From assembly GCA_016842065.1 (NCBI GenBank), contig JAEPDS010000004.1, forward strand, positions 35,892 through 99,891: a stretch of 64,000 nucleotides of DNA, in the 5' to 3' direction. Below the pieces are notes generated by a model that searched no databases, was not told the DNA's origin, and saw only the letters and a list, made by a program, of their open reading frames with translations. Origin of the DNA: Candidatus Thiodiazotropha sp. 'RUGA'. Lineage in GTDB: Bacteria; Pseudomonadota; Gammaproteobacteria; Chromatiales; Chromatiaceae. The position numbers were made by a program, and so were the translations under genes. Positions within the stretch are counted from its first letter, which is position 1. Each line of letters opens with the position of its first letter. Shown one piece after another: positions 44,079 to 53,239 of this stretch.

Positions 44079-44732
44079 ATGAAGTACCGACACACAATGA
44101 AATGGATAGCCGCATTGATGACGCTAGCCAGCTGCAACGCCATGGCAGCGACCGCTCAATATAGCTCCCAGCTGGATCTCACCAACCCTCAGTACCCGGT
44201 CGATATCAATGGCGCCACAGGTACCGTCGCCGCCGATATCGTCAGATTCGACCTTGGTAATGGCTGGGATGGAGAGATGGATATCCAAGTGACGACCAGC
44301 AGCTATACCACACTAGGCACCACTTTGGGTTTTGCGCTCACCACAGATCCGAATGATGCTCTGTACAACGACCCAAGCGCTTTTCTTGCCCTATCTGATA
44401 CGAATGTGGATGTAACCCAGTTCTTTAATGACAATGTTGTGGGCTGGGAGATCTATAGTTGGGGCTCAGACTATATTGCACCTGACACGACGAATGACAT
44501 TACCGGATCGTTGAACCCGAGAAACTTTGATCCTGCTGAAAACTATTACGCCTTTCTTGCAGGTGGATCACTGCTGCCGACCACAATTGATATTCAACTC
44601 GATGTATCCGATGGCAATGATGTCAGTGCTGTACCGGTGCCTGCTGCAGTCTGGTTATTTGGCTCTGGCTTGATCGGTATGCTCTCTTTAAACAGAAGAA
44701 AAAGAGTCAGTAGTGAAGAGCGCATGAGCTAA
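44079..44732 (+). CDS. VPLPA-CTERM (PEP-CTERM-like) sorted surface protein
   Basis: A 217-residue exported protein. The signal peptide is WIAALMTLASCNAMAA. The mature part is beta-rich, Asp/Asn/Thr-rich and unknown. The C terminus is a textbook exosortase sorting signal: VPVPAAVWLFGSGLIGMLSLNRRKR, that is V-P-x-P-A, a membrane helix and a basic tail. An exosortase would cut near this signal and attach or release the protein. The ATG at 44079 is chosen for its aaggag ribosome site; the track start at 44019 adds a non-signal leader. The exosortase is encoded in this window at 57968-59515. Confidence 0.9.
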   Translation: MKYRHTMKWIAALMTLASCNAMAATAQYSSQLDLTNPQYPVDINGATGTVAADIVRFDLGNGWDGEMDIQVTTSSYTTLGTTLGFALTTDPNDALYNDPSAFLALSDTNVDVTQFFNDNVVGWEIYSWGSDYIAPDTTNDITGSLNPRNFDPAENYYAFLAGGSLLPTTIDIQLDVSDGNDVSAVPVPAAVWLFGSGLIGMLSLNRRKRVSSEERMS

Positions 44733-44762
44733 CTCGCATTGGAATTCACCTGTACTCATGCG

Positions 44763-44804
44763 ACACAGCCACAGAGACAGACGCAAACTGTTCTGTGGCT
44801 GTGT
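44763..44804. terminator. 13-bp-stem hairpin after the VPLPA-CTERM gene
   Basis: ACACAGCCACAGA and TCTGTGGCTGTGT pair perfectly around a 16-nt loop, 30 nt after the stop. There is no U-tract; it is probably a terminator or 3'-end stabiliser. Confidence 0.6.
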
Positions 44805-44922
44805 ATGATCCCTATAGAAAAGCAACTAAAGTCTTTATCAAATTGTTTCACTACGCCTTGCTGACGCTTTCTGTCATCCTTTCAAACTTCCGCCTTCTTA
44901 CAGCAGAGAAGCTTAATTACAT

Positions 44923-44943
44923 CAATCCCATGCCATGGGATTG
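44923..44943. promoter_or_regulatory. Perfect 21-bp palindrome upstream of the lipoprotein gene
   Basis: CAATCCCATG-C-CATGGGATTG lies 114 nt before the ATG at 45058. It is the notable structure in the otherwise gene-free 325-bp gap 44733-45057, together with the hairpin at 44763. Confidence 0.5.
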
Positions 44944-45057
44944 CATAGCCAGAGGGAAGCTGCCCTCGTTATAAACCGTTTTAATGACCGCTGAATCATA
45001 ACGGCAACAATCTCTGCGCCTCTTAATTTTTTCAAACTCTGATCGCTAATAGTAGAT

Positions 45058-45837
45058 ATGAATAAACTCATTGGCATCATAGTGACTGGGACTTCTCTTA
45101 TTAAGTTGTGCTATCTCCTTCTCTTGTCGATCCTGCTGTATGGTTGCGGTGGTGGTGATGGTAGTAGCAACGATGATTCCAACAATGGCTCATCCATAAA
45201 CTCAGTCGTTTTCTCGGAACCCTGGCCAGAGAATATTAGTTCTGTTTATAGCGTAAACTACACCGAAGAGGCACATGACCATCAGGTGGCGCCTGGTGGT
45301 GCACCTGATTACGAGAACCCCGTAGACTACCCTCCTGTTGACCTGATTGCGCTCTCTATGGGCACTGACGAACTGTTTTTCTACATCAGGTTTGATTTTG
45401 CAAGTGATATTCCCACAGAGAAAGATCCAATTCCTAGCGACGGTGCAATAGAAGCACAACAGGTGCTGAGTCAAAGCATCAGTATAAACTTCAACTCAGA
45501 TGGTGACCTGAGCACTGGTGCTGGTGGCGAAGGAATTGATGGCATCGATATCTTTTTTGCGTTTTCGTACAAATATGGAACCCCTCCCTATGTCTATGCC
45601 AACTACGGATTTCCCGATGGGGATATTCACAACCACCTTGGCCAGGCTGACGGTGAGATGGGTGAAGGTGGACCTGGCTACAGTTTCGTTATTTTGAGAT
45701 TCTTACTCAGCGATGTTGCAGACTACCTTCCACAAGATCAGACATTGGATTACGGTGGTTGGTCGGAAGCAGAGAGTGATCTATACCATCACTTCTCCTT
45801 CGATCCATTTGAGCCCGGGCAGATGCATATCGAGTAA
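45058..45837 (+). CDS. Exported lipoprotein, unknown
   Basis: A 259-residue lipoprotein. The signal sequence (TSLIKLCYLLLLSILLYGC) ends at a lipobox and is followed by GGGDGSSNDDSNNGSS, a Gly/Ser/Asn flexible tether typical of surface lipoproteins. The rest is acidic with aromatic-rich strands (LFFYIRFDF, DGIDIFFAFSYKYG, SISINFNSDGDLSTG) reminiscent of an Asp-rich, calcium-binding beta domain, but no family is recognised. It is convergent with the acyltransferase gene, with 17 nt between their stops. Confidence 0.7.
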   Translation: MNKLIGIIVTGTSLIKLCYLLLLSILLYGCGGGDGSSNDDSNNGSSINSVVFSEPWPENISSVYSVNYTEEAHDHQVAPGGAPDYENPVDYPPVDLIALSMGTDELFFYIRFDFASDIPTEKDPIPSDGAIEAQQVLSQSISINFNSDGDLSTGAGGEGIDGIDIFFAFSYKYGTPPYVYANYGFPDGDIHNHLGQADGEMGEGGPGYSFVILRFLLSDVADYLPQDQTLDYGGWSEAESDLYHHFSFDPFEPGQMHIE

Positions 45838-45854
45838 CCCCCCATAGACTCAAA

Positions 45855-46472
45855 CTACAAGCTTTCCCATCGATCGAGCAGATCTTCCGGCTTGGATAGT
45901 ATCGCACCGATCTGGACCGATTTTTTTGAATGCGGCTCTTTAAGCGTGTCACCCAAGACAGACATCTCTGAAACTTTAAGTCCGATCGGATAGACAGGCA
46001 GCTTCCTCACTAACGCCTGTGTTATCAGGTTTTGGTGCAATTCGCCAAAATACCCTCCCACCAGGCAGCACTCAGGAAATACACCCACACATTTACCACT
46101 TTGGGTAAATCTAAGAATTGCATCGATGTCCTCACGCAGCAACTCCCCTTGAAGACTCCTCTTTACTGGAATAGCCCCCCATAGTTTGAGCCAGTAGGAT
46201 TTTATTCGATTGGTAAATATTTTTTCATCCGCCAACCATCTGACGGGTAGCAAATGAAATGGAACAGAAGCTGGAACTATGACTACATCCGAATGCTTGG
46301 TGTGGGGTGCAACAGCAAGCAGAACAGGTGCATCTGATCTGTTCATATCAGATACATCAATAAGCCTTACACGCTTTAGTTTAAAGTAATATAACCGACA
46401 TAGCGGATATATAAGTCGTTGTAATAACCGTGCTGTTGTTGAGTAGAATGAATGGGTTATCTCATTATCCAT
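45855..46472 (-). CDS. PlsC-like 1-acyl-glycerol-3-phosphate acyltransferase family protein
   Basis: A 205-residue member of the glycerolipid acyltransferase superfamily. The catalytic H-x4-D occurs as PHTKHSDVV (about 57-66), the second block as KIFTNRIKSYWLKLWGAIPVKR, and the third as GVFPECC where FPEG(T) is usual. The substrate may be lysophosphatidic acid, but divergent members also acylate other lipids. The gene is shorter than typical PlsC (about 240 residues). It has no operon partner. Moderate identity, uncertain substrate. Confidence 0.75.
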   Translation of the reverse strand: MDNEITHSFYSTTARLLQRLIYPLCRLYYFKLKRVRLIDVSDMNRSDAPVLLAVAPHTKHSDVVIVPASVPFHLLPVRWLADEKIFTNRIKSYWLKLWGAIPVKRSLQGELLREDIDAILRFTQSGKCVGVFPECCLVGGYFGELHQNLITQALVRKLPVYPIGLKVSEMSVLGDTLKEPHSKKSVQIGAILSKPEDLLDRWESL

Positions 46473-46688
46473 GCAGCCTTCAACCCGAGTAATTCCATGA
46501 CCAAATATTATTATTGATAATTTGCTTGTTATTTTTGCTTCTATCTACTTCACACCCCCGGCCATAAGGGTAGATGCTTCATCAGGCATCAAGGAATCAT
46601 TTAAGGGCAACACTTAAACTCGAAAATCAACTCTACCATACGTTTGACCTTCTCGCATACTGGACTATTGAATTACCCATGACATCAT

Positions 46689-49280
46689 TCAGCTAGACAA
46701 CCATATGATGTTACTTTGTCCTTTTTTACTGCTTAGATAGTCCTCGATTGGTTTAGGTCGAGCAATACTGTAGCCTTGGCCATAATAGATACCAATCCTT
46801 TTCAGCTCCTCCCGGATCAAACTGTCCTCGACAAACTCAGCTATGGTAACCAGCCCCATCGTATCGGCAACTGTTTTAATCGCCTCCACCATACCCTTAT
46901 CAACAGGACTTTTATTTATCTCCTTAACGAACATTCCATCTATTTTAACGAAGTCGATTGGAAGATTCTTGAGATACCCGAAAGATGATAGACCAGAGCC
47001 AAAATCATCCAGCGCAAACCGACAACCAAGCGCTTTCAACTCATTAATAACCTTCAGCGCGCTGGTCAGATTTTGTATCGCCGCCGTCTCCGTCACCTCG
47101 AATACCAGCTTTTGTGGGTTTAGCTGGTACTTTTCCAGTAGCAATTTGAGTTTGGGTGAAAGTTCATTCCGACTTAATGTCATGCCGGAGATATTGATAA
47201 AGCAGTCTGGGTAATCAGTGCCAGACCGAGCCAGAAGCTGCATGACTTTTTCAATCACAGCGTAGTCGATACGATCTATCAAGTCATACCGCTCTGCTGA
47301 TGGCAGAAAAGCTCCCGGTGGTATAAGCTCTCCTTCCTGGGACTTCATCCTGACCAATATCTCAATTCCTTTGATCATCAAATCATCACTCTGCAAACCT
47401 GCAATGGGTTGTGCGTAGAGAATCAATCGATCATCGCTTAATGCATTGTTTATTTGTGAAACCCATTGCATTTGCCCCAACAACTGCTTGGTGGAACTGC
47501 TGTCGCGCTGATAGACCGTGATACAGTTTCTGCCAGAATCCTTAGCAGAGTAGCAGGCCGCATCGACTGAGCTCATCAGCATTCCAATACTCTCGCTATA
47601 TTGATCAATCTCTACAATCCCAATACTGATACTGATGCGGAAGTTATGCTCCTGCCAGGTAAAGGTATGCTCCTGAATCTCTTTGCGTAATCCATTCACA
47701 CGATCCTGAGCCATGGGAAGAGGACAATCAGTCAAAATCGCAGCAAACTCATCCCCACCCACACGTGCGAGCACATCGCTGCCCCGAAAATGGCGCCGCA
47801 TGATTGCTGCGATCTGTCTTAACAGCTCATCTCCTGCTACATGGCCACAGGTATCATTCACGACTTTGAATTGATCCAGATCCATAAAGCAGAGAATATG
47901 TTGGTGCCCCCGTTTTCTGGCCGATTCCAAGGATTGTTCCAGATGCGATTCAAATGCACTACGATTCAACAGCTCAGTAAGATTGTCATGACTGGCTTGT
48001 CGGTAAAGCTCCTCCTGCAACCGCCTCTCTCTTGTCACGTCTCTGATAACAACAACGATACCTGACATCTCCTTATCATTACTCAGAATCCGATTGGCGG
48101 TTATATTCACATGCAGGTTGTTACCATCAACCAACGCCAAACGAGCCAACTGACTCACGACGGCCCCACTCTTGTTCAGCTGACACTGAACCAACAGGTC
48201 ATTGATTTGAGTATCCCGCTCTTCATCCAGCAGGACAAATACCGCTTCAAAGTGCTTCCCAACCACAGATTCAGCATCCTGATCAAGGATTTTCAAGGCG
48301 GAATCATTTAAATAGACCACACGACCATTTGCATCTGTTGTAACAACGGCATCAGCAATCGATGTTAAAGTCGTACGTGCCTGATTTCGTTCATCGATCA
48401 ATGCCTGCTCAGCAAGTCTCAGAGCAGTTACATCCTGTATGTAGACATAGACCTCTTCCACGAGATCAATCCACTGGTAGTGCAGTAGCAGGTGTTTGTA
48501 ACCGGTATCCACTTCCGCATAGAGTTGATTCTCGCCACTGCCGATTCTTCTGAGGATTTCATCATGATCATCCGGTAATAAGATGCCATTGTCTTTGGCA
48601 TGCAATAGATCGATCAACCGCTTGAATGCCGGATTGCAGAATATCTCCTTACCATCCAGATCAAACGCAGCTATCGGGTTAGGATTAGCCTTAGGATATG
48701 CAGCCAGTCGTTTGTTACGTGATTCTGCATCTTTCAGCTCTTCAACCATGTTGGTAAGAAGATCCGCTTCCTGCCTGCGCGAAGCAAAAAGATAGAAAAG
48801 CAGGGAAAAGACGAAAGAGATACTCAAACCTGCCAGGATCATTTGAAAAACAAGATCACTGGTTAACTTGTACGCACCCTCCAGGCTGTAAGCCATCATC
48901 AACTTGGCTTTACCCCGATAGGAGTAGGTAATCTCCTTTTCCGTTACAAATCTTCTGTCAGCCGGGTTCAGAGGGCCGTAACCGGCAATCATAAAGCCGT
49001 TCTTTGAGATCAGTTCAACCTCATCTACTTCAACATACTGACCTGCCCACTGTTTAAACAATAATGCAATCGAATCGTAGTTTCCTTTTTGCAACTCTTC
49101 CTGGGTAATAAAAGAGATGACTTCCATTTGCCCACTGGCAAGTGCTTTGGTGACCTCCATGTGATGGTCGTGCTGATGCTTGATGAATACCCATATCGCG
49201 CCAAACAAGAGAATCATGAAAAACAGCGTTGATATACTGACAAGCAGCAGAATGGGTTTGCGATTCACATGCTCTACCAC
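46689..49280 (-). CDS. Membrane PAS-GGDEF-EAL protein (c-di-GMP turnover)
   Basis: An 863-residue inner-membrane enzyme. Two membrane helices (about 10-32 and 150-172) enclose a periplasmic domain of about 115 residues. Two PAS-like domains follow (about 195-290 and 305-420), then GGDEF (about 430-590, with intact ARVGGDEFAAIL) and EAL (about 610-855, with EILVR, DDFGSGLSSFGYL, VKIDGMFV). Both catalytic signatures look intact, with EIL in place of EAL, so it may both make and degrade c-di-GMP. It overlaps the upstream PhnD-like gene by 7 nt. That protein probably presents a ligand to the periplasmic domain. Confidence 0.9.
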   Translation of the reverse strand: MVEHVNRKPILLLVSISTLFFMILLFGAIWVFIKHQHDHHMEVTKALASGQMEVISFITQEELQKGNYDSIALLFKQWAGQYVEVDEVELISKNGFMIAGYGPLNPADRRFVTEKEITYSYRGKAKLMMAYSLEGAYKLTSDLVFQMILAGLSISFVFSLLFYLFASRRQEADLLTNMVEELKDAESRNKRLAAYPKANPNPIAAFDLDGKEIFCNPAFKRLIDLLHAKDNGILLPDDHDEILRRIGSGENQLYAEVDTGYKHLLLHYQWIDLVEEVYVYIQDVTALRLAEQALIDERNQARTTLTSIADAVVTTDANGRVVYLNDSALKILDQDAESVVGKHFEAVFVLLDEERDTQINDLLVQCQLNKSGAVVSQLARLALVDGNNLHVNITANRILSNDKEMSGIVVVIRDVTRERRLQEELYRQASHDNLTELLNRSAFESHLEQSLESARKRGHQHILCFMDLDQFKVVNDTCGHVAGDELLRQIAAIMRRHFRGSDVLARVGGDEFAAILTDCPLPMAQDRVNGLRKEIQEHTFTWQEHNFRISISIGIVEIDQYSESIGMLMSSVDAACYSAKDSGRNCITVYQRDSSSTKQLLGQMQWVSQINNALSDDRLILYAQPIAGLQSDDLMIKGIEILVRMKSQEGELIPPGAFLPSAERYDLIDRIDYAVIEKVMQLLARSGTDYPDCFINISGMTLSRNELSPKLKLLLEKYQLNPQKLVFEVTETAAIQNLTSALKVINELKALGCRFALDDFGSGLSSFGYLKNLPIDFVKIDGMFVKEINKSPVDKGMVEAIKTVADTMGLVTIAEFVEDSLIREELKRIGIYYGQGYSIARPKPIEDYLSSKKGQSNIIWLSS

Positions 49281-50176
49281 TTGACACCTCTCTGCTCCAA
49301 CGTATTCAGAATTCCTCGCAAGCCATCGTAGTCCTGATGATTGGTTTGCACCAGTGCAGTGGCTGTCTGCTTAATCGGCTTCAGTACAGATGCTGTATCA
49401 CTGTTTTTGTGGTCGAGTTTCAGAAGCGCGTCTTTCAACTTATCGAGTAACTGGCTATCTGTGTTCAGCGTTCCGATAAATAGATGCTCAGATACTGCCT
49501 CTGTTGTCTCAATGGCTACGATTCCGTGTCTCTTATATTTTTCAAAGACTGCCTCTTTCACGGCACCGGCATCGGCATCACCGGCCAGCACCGCCAGAGC
49601 GACATTATTATGATTGCTGTAGTGGCGATAACCGGCAAAATCATGCAAATCGATACCAGCCTCGTAGAGCATCTGTCTGGGTACCAAATGACTCATGGTT
49701 GAGGATCTGTTCCCAAAGGCAAACTGGCGTTGCCTGAGATCTTCGATATCGCTAATCTCACTATCATCACTAACGATAATTTTACCAGTAAATGTCGGTT
49801 TACCGTTTACTTCCAATCGGGCCAATAGGGGAATATCGTTATTCGTACGCGTCAAAGAAACCAACAATGAAGGCCCGATATAGGCAAAATCAACATCACC
49901 AGCGAGGATTGCATCATTATGCGACTGGTAGGAATCCCCGATTCTAACCTCGATCGTCTGACCTAACTCCAAACTCAGATAATTCGCCAACGGCTGAAAC
50001 ATCTCTTTCAGTTCATTGTGAGGACGGTATGGATGCACACCCATTACCAGACTTTCAGAAGCATACCCGATCGTAGAGACAAACAACCACACAGCCAGCC
50101 CTGAAAGGACCCACTGATGACCAGGCATTCTGGTGCCGTTCCGTTTGAAACAGGCACTAGGCTTCAGTAACCACAT
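49274..50176 (-). CDS. PhnD-like periplasmic binding protein paired with the GGDEF-EAL enzyme
   Basis: A substrate-binding protein of the phosphate/phosphonate (PhnD) superfamily, about 300 residues. The signal peptide is QWVLSGLAVWLFVSTIGYASES. Family blocks are LVMGVHPYRPHNELKEMFQPLANYL, DFAYIGPSLLV and FAFGNRSSTMSHLVPRQML. No ABC permease or ATPase genes are present, so it is probably a sensory rather than a transport component. It overlaps the GGDEF-EAL gene by 7 nt. The ATG at 50176 follows the track's TTG by one codon; the ATG at 50128 is another possibility. Confidence 0.88.
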   Translation of the reverse strand: MWLLKPSACFKRNGTRMPGHQWVLSGLAVWLFVSTIGYASESLVMGVHPYRPHNELKEMFQPLANYLSLELGQTIEVRIGDSYQSHNDAILAGDVDFAYIGPSLLVSLTRTNNDIPLLARLEVNGKPTFTGKIIVSDDSEISDIEDLRQRQFAFGNRSSTMSHLVPRQMLYEAGIDLHDFAGYRHYSNHNNVALAVLAGDADAGAVKEAVFEKYKRHGIVAIETTEAVSEHLFIGTLNTDSQLLDKLKDALLKLDHKNSDTASVLKPIKQTATALVQTNHQDYDGLRGILNTLEQRGVKW

Positions 50177-50179
50177 CAA

Positions 50180-50899
50180 TCTCTATAAATCCCCGACACA
50201 ACCATCAACTTTTGAGATTCCAAGTCATTCACCCGACAAGATGAAATCTCTATTTATAACGATCTCTATATACCCCGAAAGAACTCTCAGCATGGATGAT
50301 CTTACTCGGCACACCCAGCACCTCGATACTTCATCTTACGATAAAGGCTGGTTTTTATAATAAGTTCGGATGTCACTAATACCCACACAATACGAGCAGA
50401 ATACCGATTTAGCCTGAAACACCCTTGCAGTCTGGTGGCAGGCAGTTTATGCCTCTGCCATCCACCTCAGCACATAAGTTAAGACTAGGATAATCCGTCT
50501 TTAAAACAAGCAATTCGACAGTTGCAATGATGAGTGCGCGTTTTATAAGTCTCATTTGCGATCAGTCATAAATATATATTTATACTTAATTTGTACTTAT
50601 AAATATATACTGATCATTCTATCGCCTAGATAATAAAACCAGGCTCACGATAGGGTCAGGAGTATCACCGTTGACAGGGTATGGATACCCTTCACCACTG
50701 GTTTCTGTATGAGGGAGAGCTGTTGCGTATCCAATTGAGCAGACTGGGTTTCAATCTACCCAGACAATTCGTTTATCAGGATCAGATATTCACCTACATG
50801 GCCGGTTGACAGCTTAAACAGGGATATCGGCAACCATCGGGACAAAAGCAGAAACCCACCACCATCCTTCAAAGAATGGTAGTGAGCCCACTAGATTTA
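50180..50899. other. 720-bp region without a supported gene; long AT-rich dyad at 50560-50615
   Basis: gatcagt...atatatttata and tataaatatat-actgatc are inverted copies (outer 7-bp arms plus an inner AT-rich match) within 50560-50615. A 42-codon ORF at 50681-50809 (MDTLHHWFLYEGELLRIQ...) has no convincing ribosome site and is not called. Otherwise I see nothing in the gap. The promoter of the PhnD-like gene must lie near 50200-50350. Confidence 0.5.
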
Positions 50900-51709
50900 T
50901 TACTGGTTAAGCAGTACAGGAGGTGAGGGAGGAGCGTTTGCTGGCGCACCTGAATCCGGATCCGTTTCACCAAGATAGTAGTCATCATGGTAGATGATGC
51001 CGTTTTCAGTTGTAACCCTGTTATCAACCCAGCTGGAGAGTATCAGTTTATTCGGGTTGAAGTTCGTAGATTCTCTGAGATTGACGTTCGTATACTCTAC
51101 CTTGAGCACATTGTTAACCCACATTCTGACGATGCCGTCAGAGGCACCTGGCGTATTGTTCCTGAAATAGACCTTTAATGTATCCCACTGTCCAGGTCTT
51201 ACAGGACTTGCAGCACCGCCAACATTTTGCGGCAGGAGAAAAAAGCGCCAGTCATTGATATAACTATGCTCAATGGCATATTCACCCTGATAATTATAGA
51301 CGATAACCTGATAGCGGCGTTGACTGTCCACACCATTGGTAAAATTGACCAAAGCCAGTTTCTGCTTACCGCTGGGTGTAAAGCGCCCGTCATATTTAAC
51401 ACTGAGTTTTAACCACAATTCGTTTGCGGCTTCACCTCGAGTGTGGGATCCAATGCTGACATGATCACCAAAGTAGTAGTCGAGATAGTTGTCCCAGTTC
51501 TCAGTGGCACTGTAGTTGATCTGAGCACAGTAGTTTCCGTCGTAGGCATCGGCAGTATTGATTACTGTGGTATTCGCATCGTTACCCCAGAACCAGTCGC
51601 TAAGATCACCACTCTCGAATGAAGTAGTAAAAGGTAGTCCTTGTACTGAGTAGGCAGATCCGGATACCAGCAATAACAACCCAAAAATAATAGTATGTGA
51701 GTATTTCAT
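50900..51709 (-). CDS. Exported lectin-like / polysaccharide-lyase-like protein
   Basis: A 269-residue secreted protein. The signal peptide is HTIIFGLLLLVSGSAYS. The mature part (TSFESGDLSDWFWG..., ELWLKLSVKYDGRF, GQWDTLKVYFRNNT, GIVRMWVNNVLKVEY, ILSSWVDNR...YHDDYYLG) has the pattern of a concanavalin-A-like jelly-roll, as in polysaccharide lyases of the heparin-lyase I or PL20 type. It ends with a Pro-rich tail. Whether it cuts or only binds sugar is not clear. It lies beside the exosortase polymer operon, which suits polymer processing. It is monocistronic. Confidence 0.65.
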   Translation of the reverse strand: MKYSHTIIFGLLLLVSGSAYSVQGLPFTTSFESGDLSDWFWGNDANTTVINTADAYDGNYCAQINYSATENWDNYLDYYFGDHVSIGSHTRGEAANELWLKLSVKYDGRFTPSGKQKLALVNFTNGVDSQRRYQVIVYNYQGEYAIEHSYINDWRFFLLPQNVGGAASPVRPGQWDTLKVYFRNNTPGASDGIVRMWVNNVLKVEYTNVNLRESTNFNPNKLILSSWVDNRVTTENGIIYHDDYYLGETDPDSGAPANAPPSPPVLLNQ

Positions 51710-52270
51710 CTTACGATCTCAATATTCCAATTTTGTCTTTAGTCAGGGCATTGATATACAGCGCTCAAAATATTTCAAACTATCCACGACTGATAAGCTG
51801 TACCAGGTGCACGGCTCAATACGAATTATATTCCCCTGCCGATACACCAACTCAACTGAAATGATTCTGTTTCGCAAGCCGAATCCGCAGTCTCAAGCTC
51901 AGTTGATTTTCACCCTGATTCAGGAACTATATTAGTAGAATAAACATTAAGTGTGTGTGAACCAGGTCAGATAACCTATGAGGATGAGTTCTAAAAAATG
52001 ATAAGCTACTGTTTTTTTTGCTGTTTCAACTGTTTAATTTGTCCTTGTGATCAATCTGAAACGCTCTTTTCTTCCGCTTTTCACAGAACCGCTTGAGGCG
52101 CATGATTCACGCTTTGCTTATGCAGTGATTTTCGATACAAAACCCCCGCTGCAGCCTGGTTATAGCCACCTCAACCCTATGGTTTCTAGCAATCTGATCC
52201 TCATCGGTTACTCTTATCCCGGCAATCCAATAGTTCACTTTCAGCTGCATTGAGCCTACCAGCAGTACGA
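51710..52270. other. 561-bp region with no gene found
   Basis: The 68-residue plus-strand track ORF (52047-52253) has no recognisable domain or clear ribosome site. I see no strong hairpin that would terminate the exosortase operon, which ends at 52271. The promoter of the jelly-roll protein should lie near 51720-51800. Confidence 0.4.
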
Positions 52271-53239
52271 CTATCTGGATGATTGAGCATTCGGGTAATT
52301 TTTCGAAAGCCAGTCTTCCACATATTCATAAACAGAGGCTTCCCAATCTCTACTTGCCAAGATATGGTTTGCTTCAGGAATCGTATGTACCTGATAACTG
52401 CCTTTATATTGTTTCAGCTTCTTTTTGTAGATGTTTTCAAATTTCTCTTCAAATTCCCATAACAGTCTGTCCGCACCGCTGAATATCAGCAACATTTTTT
52501 TTGAATCCTTCAGCATTTTGAAAAATGAGGGTGCGAATTTAGGGTTTACGTTACTGCCCTGAAGTGCTTTAGGCAGGGTGACTTCCGACTCCTCGGATTT
52601 ACCGGCTTTTACACTACTCGTAAGTTTGCGAAGCGGTTTTAAGAGAATTTTGAAAATAACTCTGAAATCACTTTTAAAACTCAGCAACCGCTTCCAGGAG
52701 TTCAAGTCCGTCAATTTCTTGATGTATCCATCTTTTAATGAGCTAAGTTGACCTTCTGTCACGAACTTTCCGAAATTATCTTCACCGCCCTCGAAGACAT
52801 TGATAAGGCCCAGAGCGAGCAACCCTGTAACCCGCTGATCTTCACAGGCAGTCAATAGGCCGGTCAGCGCACCGCCACAAAGCCCACCGAGGATAAACTG
52901 ATTTTGACCCTGCTTGTTTTCAAGCCAGTTCATTGCATCGACTGTATCGCCAATGAACCGACCATCCAATATGGTGTTGTATACATCTTTCAGTACGGAT
53001 TCTTCAATGACACCCTCTGAATCGCCTAATCCAAAGAAATCGAACCTGAAAACGTTGACACCATGATCTACAAGTTGCTTTGAAAGCTTGTTATAGAGAC
53101 GGTGAGGTCCAACACGCATTTTCACACCGGGTGAGAGTAACAACACCGTGGTATCGGAACTTGTATGCTCAGGTTGCTCATAAATTCCATATAATTTGTA
53201 ACCATCCCTGTTTTTGAATAAAACTGGCGTTGTTTTCAT
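52271..53239 (-). CDS. Alpha/beta hydrolase, exosortase-associated type, with Cys at the nucleophile elbow
   Basis: A 322-residue alpha/beta hydrolase. VLLLSPGVKMRVGPHRLYNKLSKQL and VFRFDFFGLGDSEG match the exosortase-system hydrolase pair. The nucleophile elbow is LGGLCGGALTGL, with Cys where G-x-S-x-G has Ser, as I recall for the 'hydrolase 1' type. The start is set at 53239, where ATGA overlaps the stop of the upstream hydrolase gene; the track's start adds five residues. It is the last gene of the exosortase operon. The substrate is unknown but may be an activated acyl or aminoacyl group on the polymer. Confidence 0.75.
   Translation of the reverse strand: MKTTPVLFKNRDGYKLYGIYEQPEHTSSDTTVLLLSPGVKMRVGPHRLYNKLSKQLVDHGVNVFRFDFFGLGDSEGVIEESVLKDVYNTILDGRFIGDTVDAMNWLENKQGQNQFILGGLCGGALTGLLTACEDQRVTGLLALGLINVFEGGEDNFGKFVTEGQLSSLKDGYIKKLTDLNSWKRLLSFKSDFRVIFKILLKPLRKLTSSVKAGKSEESEVTLPKALQGSNVNPKFAPSFFKMLKDSKKMLLIFSGADRLLWEFEEKFENIYKKKLKQYKGSYQVHTIPEANHILASRDWEASVYEYVEDWLSKNYPNAQSSR

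Noticed and set aside
50681-50809. 42-residue ORF in the gap after the PhnD-like gene
   Set aside because: Weak ribosome site, no recognised similarity and too short to support without further evidence.
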